Below are positions 9,290 to 15,918 of a stretch of 64,000 nucleotides of DNA, piece after piece. The translations under genes and the position numbers were made by a program. The notes beneath the pieces are model-generated. The model made no database searches. It had not been told where the DNA came from and saw nothing but the letters and a program-made list of their open reading frames with translations. The stretch spans positions 62,001-126,000 of the forward strand of contig NZ_JAHWGP010000009.1 in assembly GCF_020873915.1 (NCBI RefSeq), read 5' to 3'. The stretch is from Streptomyces sp. DH5. Lineage in GTDB: Bacteria > Actinomycetota > Actinomycetes > Streptomycetales > Streptomycetaceae. Position 1 is the stretch's first letter, and every line of letters begins with the position of its first letter.

Positions 9290-9308
9290 GGCGGAGGCTG
9301 GGCTCACC

Positions 9309-10853
9309 ATGACCACGACGAGAGAACGCACGCGGCTGCGCCGCCGTCCGGCCGAACCGTCGGAGATCACCACCCCGCCGGCGGGCACGGTCCTCCCGCC
9401 CTACGCGCGAACCGGCGCCCCGGACGTCCCGGTGACGTCGGTGACGCCGGTGCTGCCACCGGGCTGGGAGCCGGTGCGCGGACCCGGTGCCGCCGGCGGC
9501 ACCGAGCCCCCACAGGGGCCACCCGTACCCGACGACGGACCCCGTACGGGGGACGCGGGCGGGGACTCCCGCCCGGCCGAAAGCCGGACGCGCCCGCCGC
9601 ACCCCGCGCCCGACGCGCAGATCCAGGCCAACGCCCTCCAGGCCCTGTGCCGGCAGGTGTTCGGCTTCCGCCTGGCGATGATCGCCGTGGCCGCCCCCGC
9701 CGCCCTGCTCAACGCCGGCCCCGGCTGGGGCACCCGCCTCGTCGCGACCGCCGTGGTCGTCACCTTCATGGCGTCCTACATCCTCTTCCGCGACTGGGAA
9801 CGCTTCGGCCCCCTCCTCCTGCGCCACCCCACCCTCCTGGCCGTGGACACCCTCTTCGGGGCCCTGCTCCTGGTCTCCGCAGGCCCGGACACCACCCTCG
9901 CCTACGTCAGCGTCTGCACCCCCCTCCTCGCGGGCCTGGTCTACGGCTGGCGAGGCGCCGCCGTCTTCGCCTCCCTCCAGGGCCTGATCCTCCTGCTGGT
10001 CTACGCGACCCTGGAGGACCCGCACACCGACCTGGCCCAGACCCTGCTCCTGCCCGGCCTCTGCGTGGTCGCGGGAGCCGTCGGCTCCAGCCTCCGCAAG
10101 CTGATGCTCCGCCTGGGCGAGGCGACCCGGGCCCTGACGACGATCCAGGCCCGCCTGGCGGTGACGGAGGCGGTCAGCGCGGAACGGGCCCGCCTCGCCC
10201 GGGAGATGCACGACTCGGTCGCCAAGACCCTCCACGGAGTGGCCCTGGCGGCGGACGGCCTGGCCGCCACGGCGGGCGCCCCGAGCATGACCCCCGACCT
10301 GGTGAAGCAGCAGGCGGAGCTGGTGGCCCGTTCGGCCCGCAGAGCCGCCGCGGAATCGCGCGAACTCCTCGCCGACCTCCGACGCGAGTCGGACCCGGAC
10401 CAGGGCACCGACGTCCTGGTCGAGCTCGCGGCGCGCACCCGCGACTTCAGCAAGCGCACGGGCCTGACGGCGTCGTACGCCCCGACCGGCGAGGACACCG
10501 TCCCCCCGGTCCCCCCGGCGGTGGCCCGCCAACTCCTCACCATCGCCCAGGAGGCCCTGGAGAACGCCCACCGGCACGCGGACCCGACCCGTGTCGACGT
10601 CCGCGCGGGCGTCCACGGAGACCTCCTCCGCATCAGCGTCTACGACGACGGCTCCGGCCTCCCCCCGAACACGAACCTCGAGAACCTGCGCAGGGCGGGC
10701 CACTTCGGCCTGGTGGGCATGGTCGAGCGGGCCGCCTCGGTCGGAGCCCGCATCCGCATAGGCCGGGGCACCCTCGCCCAGGGCACGGAAGTCCGCCTGG
10801 AACTCCCGCTCGCGGCGGTGACGCAGACAACCCCGACGGAGGCCACGCCATGA
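9309..10853 (+). CDS. NarL-type sensor histidine kinase of the tad locus
   Basis: A 514-aa kinase. The first 110 residues are a proline-rich cytoplasmic extension, followed by a block of membrane helices (about 115-265) with very short loops. Then come the HisKA_3 dimerisation helix (REMHDS, phospho-acceptor H301) and a HATPase_c domain with N box ENAHRHAD. The lack of a large outer domain suggests sensing within the membrane. It overlaps the response-regulator gene by ATGA and lies inside the pilus locus, so the pair probably controls Flp pilus expression; this is inferred from position. Confidence 0.92.
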   Translation: MTTTRERTRLRRRPAEPSEITTPPAGTVLPPYARTGAPDVPVTSVTPVLPPGWEPVRGPGAAGGTEPPQGPPVPDDGPRTGDAGGDSRPAESRTRPPHPAPDAQIQANALQALCRQVFGFRLAMIAVAAPAALLNAGPGWGTRLVATAVVVTFMASYILFRDWERFGPLLLRHPTLLAVDTLFGALLLVSAGPDTTLAYVSVCTPLLAGLVYGWRGAAVFASLQGLILLLVYATLEDPHTDLAQTLLLPGLCVVAGAVGSSLRKLMLRLGEATRALTTIQARLAVTEAVSAERARLAREMHDSVAKTLHGVALAADGLAATAGAPSMTPDLVKQQAELVARSARRAAAESRELLADLRRESDPDQGTDVLVELAARTRDFSKRTGLTASYAPTGEDTVPPVPPAVARQLLTIAQEALENAHRHADPTRVDVRAGVHGDLLRISVYDDGSGLPPNTNLENLRRAGHFGLVGMVERAASVGARIRIGRGTLAQGTEVRLELPLAAVTQTTPTEATP

Positions 10854-11725
10854 CGACACCACCGCCGGACCCGTTCGAGAGCGTCCCCCCGCCGGCCTCG
10901 CTGCGCGTGATCGTGGCGGACGACAACCCGGTGGTCCGCGCCGGCCTGACCGCCCTCCTCACCGGCCGCGAGGACATCACGGTCGTCGCGGAGGCGGCGG
11001 ACGGCAGGGAAGCCTACGAGGCCGCCCGCACCCACCACCCCGACGTGGTCCTCCTGGACGTCCGCATGCCCGGCGTGGACGGCATCTCCGCGCTCCCCCA
11101 CCTGGTGGGAATCGCCCCGGTCGTGATGCTGACCTACAGCAGGGAATCGGAGATCGTCCAGGAGGCCCTGCGCAGGGGAGCGGGCGGCTACCTGGTGCAC
11201 GGCGAGTTCACGGCGGACCAGCTGGTGTCGGCGGTGCGCGACATCAAGCAGGGCCGGCCGCACTTCACCCCCACGGCAGCGGGTGCGTTGCTCTCGCAAC
11301 TCCGACAAGGGCCCGGACCTACTCGACCTCTGCCGGAAGGGCTGGGTGCGATGTACGCAACATCCCATGAACGCAATGGACTCGGCCTGCCTCACACCCC
11401 GCCCGCACCTACTTCTGCGGAAAACCTTTCGCGACTGCAACCGGATGTGGCACAGTCGACGTCTGGGTGGACGGACGGCCGGCCGGCCGCTCCGGACAGG
11501 TCCGGGTTTCAACTCAGCACGAGGGAGGCGGAGATCATGGACCTCATCGCATCCGGAATGAACAACCAGCAGATCGCCGCCACCTGCTTCATCAGCGAGA
11601 AGACGGTCAAGAACCACATCAACCGCATCTTCGCGAAGCTCCACAGCACCAGCCGCTCCGAGGCCGCGGCGAAGTGGCTCGGCACGGCACCGGGTTCGGG
11701 CCGAGGAGCGGGGGGACTCCGGTGA
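10850..11725 (+). CDS. NarL/LuxR-type response regulator with atypical receiver
   Basis: A 291-aa regulator. The receiver has the acidic pair (ADDNP) and phospho-acceptor D70 (LLDVRMPG), but the invariant lysine is replaced by H117 (GYLVHGEF). A linker of about 70 residues, with low-complexity and less GC-biased codons, separates it from a C-terminal LuxR helix-turn-helix (STREAEIMDLIASG). The start overlaps the kinase stop. The missing lysine suggests altered phosphorylation switching, although the cognate kinase looks intact. The likely target is the downstream flp promoter (inference). Confidence 0.9.
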   Translation: MTTPPPDPFESVPPPASLRVIVADDNPVVRAGLTALLTGREDITVVAEAADGREAYEAARTHHPDVVLLDVRMPGVDGISALPHLVGIAPVVMLTYSRESEIVQEALRRGAGGYLVHGEFTADQLVSAVRDIKQGRPHFTPTAAGALLSQLRQGPGPTRPLPEGLGAMYATSHERNGLGLPHTPPAPTSAENLSRLQPDVAQSTSGWTDGRPAAPDRSGFQLSTREAEIMDLIASGMNNQQIAATCFISEKTVKNHINRIFAKLHSTSRSEAAAKWLGTAPGSGRGAGGLR

Positions 11726-11875
11726 CAACGAGGGCAAGGAAGCGGTGGGTCCGCGATTGGGCCCGGGAATGGGCCCTGGGACCCTCCGGCGGACGGGGCG
11801 CCCGGCCGTACGTTTCCCCTGTCGAAAGCGGCCCCACCAACGAGGCCGCCACCGCGTCAGCCGGAGGGGACCACC

Positions 11876-12070
11876 ATGAGCAACTGGATCAACACCACCG
11901 TCAGTTACCTCCAGTCCCGCGCAGCCCGCGACGACAAGGGCCAGACCGCGGTGGAGTACCTGGGCATCATCGCGGTGGTCGTGGCCATCGTGCTGGCGAT
12001 CACGGGGACGGACATCGGCAATACGATCTACACCGCGATCACCGACAAGGTGAACGAGGTCATCGGCTGA
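11876..12070 (+). CDS. flp: Flp/Fap-family major pilin
   Basis: A 64-aa prepilin. A 23-residue basic leader (AARDDKG) ends at the class III processing site G/QTAVEYLG, followed by a hydrophobic helix and a short tail. A TadV/CpaA-type peptidase should cut after the glycine, leaving Gln+1 and Glu+5. GGAGGGG 6 nt upstream is among the strongest ribosome sites in the window, as expected for an abundant structural protein. It sits after a 150-bp gap from the response regulator, probably with its own promoter. Confidence 0.95.
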   Translation: MSNWINTTVSYLQSRAARDDKGQTAVEYLGIIAVVVAIVLAITGTDIGNTIYTAITDKVNEVIG

Positions 12071-12654
12071 CTGGGCGACTTCGCCGCGGCGACGCAGGGC
12101 AGGCTTTCCCCATCTACATCACGGTGGTGGGGGGCCTGCTCTTCCTCGCGTTCGCTTACCTTGCGGTCGGGCAGGCTGCGGCGAACCGGAACGAAGCACA
12201 GACTGCCGCTGATGCGGCGGCACTCGCGGCAGCCCAGGACAGGCGGGGGAAGCTCGCCGACGCCCTGACGAAGAACATCAACGATCCCACCGTCTGGGCG
12301 GAGATTTTCGCCGGCTACGTGCCGGGGATCAGTCCCTCGTGCTGGCGTGCCTATCAGCTTGCCGCGCAGAACGACGCGACCGCTTTCTGTACGCCCAGTG
12401 GGCCCTTGTCCTTCACGGTGCAGGCTACGACGATCGGGACAGTCGGAGAATCTATCGTCCCAGGCACTGAGAACAAGAGGTCCCGTGCAGAGGCCACTGC
12501 TGTGATCGAACCTCGCTGTGAATTCGACCTGCCGGCAGGAGATGCGCTGCCGCTGCTCATCTGCATGGGGACGGAGTTCGAGCTTGACCCTAAGGCGCCT
12601 ACGGAGCTGCTCCCTAAGCCCGAAGACCTTTTCGACGTCCATCTAGCCGACTGA
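12067..12654 (+). CDS. TadG-like pilus protein with probable CTG start
   Basis: A 195-aa TadG-related protein: prepilin-like motif AGQAFPIY, one hydrophobic helix (FPIYITVVGGLLFLAFAY), the heptad-like NEAQTAADAAALAAAQ typical of the family, then an outer domain with four cysteines. No ATG or GTG lies in frame near the conserved region. The best candidate is CTG at 12067, which overlaps the flp stop as CTGA with GAACGAGG 7 nt upstream, mimicking the ATGA coupling used elsewhere in this locus. Codon use is less GC-biased than in its neighbours. The start is uncertain, the gene is not. Confidence 0.75.
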   Translation: MTGRLRRGDAGQAFPIYITVVGGLLFLAFAYLAVGQAAANRNEAQTAADAAALAAAQDRRGKLADALTKNINDPTVWAEIFAGYVPGISPSCWRAYQLAAQNDATAFCTPSGPLSFTVQATTIGTVGESIVPGTENKRSRAEATAVIEPRCEFDLPAGDALPLLICMGTEFELDPKAPTELLPKPEDLFDVHLAD

Positions 12655-12688
12655 CAAACGAACGACGAGTGATGAAGGAAGCAGTGGC

Positions 12689-13270
12689 ATGAGCATGCGG
12701 TTCACTACAAAGGCCCGCAGGGGGATGGTCTCGCTGACCGTTGCGGCCGCGCTGTGCGTCTGTGTGGCCGGGTGCGGCGGGGGAGGCGACGACGACAAGG
12801 AGCCGAAGGTATCTGCCTCGGCTTCGAAGGACGGTGGCTCTGACCCGAGCGCTCAAGAGGGTCAGGCGGATGAGCCCTTGGTAGAGCTCAGGGGCACAGA
12901 TGGCCTACTGCTCCAGATCACGTCCGCCCAGCGTGACTCCGGGGGGTTCGTTACGATCAGCGGGTCCTTGAAGAATGACGGTGCTAAGAGGATCACGGTC
13001 CCGGCCGCTGTACGGGGCAACGAGACGGAGATCCTCCGACACGGGATGTCTCTCGGCGGCGCAACTCTGGTCGACAGCAAAGACAAGAAGCGCTATTACG
13101 TCCTGCGTGACACAGATGGGCGACCGCTGACAACGACGGGGTTCTCGTCGATCAAGCCAGGCGAGTCGTTGGCCGTCTTCGTCCAGTTCCCCGCCCCGCC
13201 CGCGGACGCCTCCGAAGTCACCTTCCAGCTGCCGACCTTCGCCAGCGGCACCATCCAGATCTCTGGGTGA
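12689..13270 (+). CDS. Secreted lipoprotein of the tad locus
   Basis: A 193-aa lipoprotein: basic leader, hydrophobic core, lipobox VAGC (cysteine near residue 29), then a Gly/Asp-rich linker and an outer beta-rich domain (about 60-193) of no family I recognise. GAAGGAAG lies upstream; an in-frame ATG two codons later is an alternative. Its position between the TadG-like and OmpA-like genes suggests an envelope scaffold for the pilus. Codon use is noticeably less GC-biased than in tadABC. Confidence 0.85.
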   Translation: MSMRFTTKARRGMVSLTVAAALCVCVAGCGGGGDDDKEPKVSASASKDGGSDPSAQEGQADEPLVELRGTDGLLLQITSAQRDSGGFVTISGSLKNDGAKRITVPAAVRGNETEILRHGMSLGGATLVDSKDKKRYYVLRDTDGRPLTTTGFSSIKPGESLAVFVQFPAPPADASEVTFQLPTFASGTIQISG

Positions 13271-13278
13271 GGCAGAGG

Positions 13279-13893
13279 ATGACTCATAACCGCCTGCTCC
13301 TCATCGCGACCGTCGCCACTCTCCTGGCCGTGAGCCCGGGCGTGGCCCACGCCGACGACGGCCCCAGCGTCCCTCCGGGGACCGAGGCCACCCCCTCGGC
13401 CCCCGTCGAGCTGGACCCCAACGACCCCGACCTCAAGCTCCCGGACGGCGCCACTCTCGCCGAGCCGAAGGTCCTGGACATCAAGCAGGTCGTCGAAGAC
13501 CAGAGCGGCGACGAACGCCGTGAGGACACCAACTCCGACGTCAAGTTCGCCCTGCAGGCCGAGGTGCTGTTCGGGAAGGACAGTGCCAAGCTCGGCGGGG
13601 AGGCGAAGTCCCGCATCGCCGCCATCGCGGACGAGATCAAGACGCAGAACGCGACGAGGATCCGCGTGTTCGGCTTCACGGACAATTTGGGCTCGTCCGC
13701 CCACGGTGACGTCCTGTCCCGCCGGCGCGCCGACGCCGTGCACGGCATCCTCGTGAAGGAGCTGAGCGACTCCGACGTCACGTACGAGGTCCGTGGTTAC
13801 GGTGAGCAGTACCCGATCGCCGACAACTCCACGGAGGCCGGCCGTAAGAAGAACCGGAGGGTGGAGATCTCCTTCCCGCGGTCGGAGGGTTGA
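13279..13893 (+). CDS. Exported OmpA-like peptidoglycan-binding protein
   Basis: A 204-aa protein with a Sec signal peptide (cleavage near AHA/DD, about residue 24) and a C-terminal OmpA/MotB-like domain from about residue 75. The latter includes VFGFTDNLG and a closing NRRVEISF, which normally bind the diaminopimelate peptide of peptidoglycan. ATG 13279 is chosen for GAGG 6 nt upstream; a GTG at 13267 overlapping the lipoprotein stop is an alternative. It probably anchors the Tad apparatus to the wall and is the last plus-strand gene of the locus. Confidence 0.88.
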   Translation: MTHNRLLLIATVATLLAVSPGVAHADDGPSVPPGTEATPSAPVELDPNDPDLKLPDGATLAEPKVLDIKQVVEDQSGDERREDTNSDVKFALQAEVLFGKDSAKLGGEAKSRIAAIADEIKTQNATRIRVFGFTDNLGSSAHGDVLSRRRADAVHGILVKELSDSDVTYEVRGYGEQYPIADNSTEAGRKKNRRVEISFPRSEG

Positions 13894-13896
13894 TGA

Positions 13897-14310
13897 TCAC
13901 CCGGCGTCGAGCTGGTGATCGGCCCAGACGTAGCTCGCGGGGAGCAGGTCGGTGACGGGCACGGCCCGGAGGTCGTCACCGTCACCGACGATGACCTTCA
14001 GCCCCGGGAAGTAGTCGAGGAGTACCTGGCGGCACCGGCCGCAGGGTGGCACCACCCCGCGGTCGCGGTCGCCGACGGCCACCACGGTCTCCCACTCGTA
14101 CGCGCCCTGGGCGGCCGCCGCGCCGATGAGGACGAGTTCGGCGCAGGGGCCGCCCGTGAAGTGGTAGGCGTTCACCGCGGTGATGACGCGGCCGTCCTTG
14201 GCCCGGGCCGCGGCCGCCATGGTGTGGTTGTCGCCCCGGCAGCGGGTCCGTGCGACGTGGGCCGCGGCCCGCACGAGTTCTTCGTCGACGGGCTGTTCAT
14301 GTGTGGTCAT
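13897..14310 (-). CDS. Cytidine/blasticidin-S deaminase-like zinc hydrolase
   Basis: A 137-aa enzyme of the cytidine deaminase fold. It has the zinc ligands C56 with catalytic E58 (PCAE) and C90/C93 (PCGRC), the first-shell set of Cys3-type deaminases such as cytidine and blasticidin-S deaminases. Substrate is not evident from sequence; it could be nucleoside salvage or detoxification of a nucleoside antibiotic. Its ATG overlaps the stop of the alpha/beta hydrolase gene, so the three minus-strand genes form one operon. Its stop faces the OmpA-like gene only 3 bp away. Confidence 0.88.
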   Translation of the reverse strand: MTTHEQPVDEELVRAAAHVARTRCRGDNHTMAAAARAKDGRVITAVNAYHFTGGPCAELVLIGAAAAQGAYEWETVVAVGDRDRGVVPPCGRCRQVLLDYFPGLKVIVGDGDDLRAVPVTDLLPASYVWADHQLDAG

Positions 14311-15194
14311 GCGCTGCCTCCGGCTATCTCTTCGACGATCCCGGCGGCTGCGGCGCGGCCCTCGGGTGTGGGGGTGAGCGGGTACACGTGGACCGCTCCC
14401 TCGCAGACGGTCGTCGTCACCTGGGCGCCTTCCGCGGTCGCGCGGCGCTCCAGCAGGCGCACGTCGGGGAGGGCCAGGTCACGGGTTCCGACGTACACGT
14501 GCGTGGGGGCGAGGCCGGTGAGTGGGCCGTTGGCCGGGCTCAGGCGCGGGTCGGCCGGGTCGTCGCCGCCGGCCCAGGCCCGGCCCAGCTCGACCAGGCC
14601 GACCGGGGACAGCCAGGGGTCGTGGCGGGCGACGGCCGGTATCTCCGGGTTGCCGAGGGTCAGGTCCAGCCAGGGGGCGATCAGCACCAGCCGGGCCGGC
14701 TGCGGCAGCCCGAGAGCGGGCAGCGTCTGGGCGAAGCCCGCGGCCAGGCCGCCTCCGGCGGAGTCCCCGACGAGGGTGACCCCGGACGCGGACGTCCCGG
14801 TCAGCAACCGCCGGTACACCTCGGTGACGAAGGGGTACGCCTCCCGGTAGGTGTGCTGGGGGGCGAGACCGTAGAGCGGGACGTCGACGCGGACGCCGGC
14901 GTCGGCGAGCGCGCCGATGAGAGCCCAGTGCTGCTTGGCGATCTCGCTGACGTAGGCCCCGCCGTGCAGGTAGACGGCGGCACGGGAGGTGGCCCGTGCG
15001 CGCGGGGCGACGGTCCGGTACACGAACCCCGCCACCTCCCGGGCGGAGACGTCGTGACGCCTGAGCAGAGCGGCCGGCGGCCGGGCGGGCGCCTTCGGCT
15101 CGCGCAGCCGCTGCCTTGCCCGGGCGACGCTCGACGACCGCGGCTTCATCCTGAGCCGCGCGTACAGGGCGACCCCGTGCATGGCCAGGCTCAC
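14307..15194 (-). CDS. Alpha/beta hydrolase, hormone-sensitive-lipase-like esterase
   Basis: A 295-aa esterase of the HSL/acetyl-hydrolase group. It has the oxyanion motif HGGAY, nucleophile elbow GDSAGG, a candidate acid in TRDLALPD and catalytic His in GAVHVYPL. The GTG start at 15194 has GGGAGG 5 nt upstream and overlaps the DUF192 stop as GTGA. It is probably cytoplasmic and acts on short acyl esters; no substrate can be named. It is the middle gene of a translationally coupled operon with the DUF192 and deaminase-like genes. Confidence 0.88.
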   Translation of the reverse strand: MSLAMHGVALYARLRMKPRSSSVARARQRLREPKAPARPPAALLRRHDVSAREVAGFVYRTVAPRARATSRAAVYLHGGAYVSEIAKQHWALIGALADAGVRVDVPLYGLAPQHTYREAYPFVTEVYRRLLTGTSASGVTLVGDSAGGGLAAGFAQTLPALGLPQPARLVLIAPWLDLTLGNPEIPAVARHDPWLSPVGLVELGRAWAGGDDPADPRLSPANGPLTGLAPTHVYVGTRDLALPDVRLLERRATAEGAQVTTTVCEGAVHVYPLTPTPEGRAAAAGIVEEIAGGSA

Positions 15195-15571
15195 GGATCC
15201 TCCCGTTCGATCGACAGCCGCGCCCCCACCCGCAGTCCCCACCCCTTCATCGCCCCCGCCTCCGCCTCGAGCACGTGCCGTGCGCGGAGCCGGGGCCGTC
15301 CGAGCCGTCCCGGCGGCATGGTGCGTACGGCGAGGACCCGGAGCCGCCGGTCGAGGTAGGCGACGTCGATGGGCATCCGCATGCGGAAGGTGTGGACACT
15401 GTTGGCGGGGGAGAGGAGCAGCGCCCCGTCGAGGGAGTCCCGCCCCAGCAGTCCGGTCGTGCGGGCCCGGTAGGAGGTGGCGATCTCCAGCGGGACACGC
15501 GCGACCGGCGGCCCGTCGTCGGGCTCCCCGCGCACCGTCAACTCCCCGCGCCCGTCCCTCCAGCGACCCAT
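15191..15571 (-). CDS. DUF192 family protein
   Basis: A 126-aa protein of the DUF192 family, showing TTGLLGRDSL, the FRMRMPIDV core strand and the closing VLEAEAG...W. Family members are often exported, but this one has no signal peptide. Molecular function is unknown for the family. It is the first gene of the minus-strand trio and overlaps the hydrolase start. Confidence 0.85.
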   Translation of the reverse strand: MGRWRDGRGELTVRGEPDDGPPVARVPLEIATSYRARTTGLLGRDSLDGALLLSPANSVHTFRMRMPIDVAYLDRRLRVLAVRTMPPGRLGRPRLRARHVLEAEAGAMKGWGLRVGARLSIEREDP

Positions 15572-15918
15572 CGGCGACCGACCTCCTCACGGCGCACCCG
15601 CGCCATCACGCACCACAGCCGACACGAAGACGACCCGGCGAACGTACCTTCGGCAGGCCCTTGGGCGTCAGTGCTTTCACAGGTGTGCCGCCAGGACGGC
15701 GAGGGTCCGTGCGGTCCCGGCCAGGCTCGCGACGCACGGACCCCGGTGCGCGTCACCGACAACGCGGAGGGCGTCGGCGGACCGGGCGGTGCCCGGAACG
15801 GGCTTGGGCGCTGTTTTGGGTCCACGGGCCCATGCCCTGACATCCGCCCCTCCTTACCCTCGGGCCGAGCCGTGAATCAAACACGGTTCGAAAAGCGGGA
15901 GTTGTGGAGGGGGCGGGC
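15572..15918. other. Divergent intergenic region upstream of the toxin gene
   Basis: This gap separates the DUF192 operon from the large toxin gene and must hold both promoters. The last 50 bp are relatively AT-rich (around AATCAAACACGG), fitting a promoter for the toxin gene. I see no coding signal, repeat or hairpin that I can defend. Confidence 0.4.
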
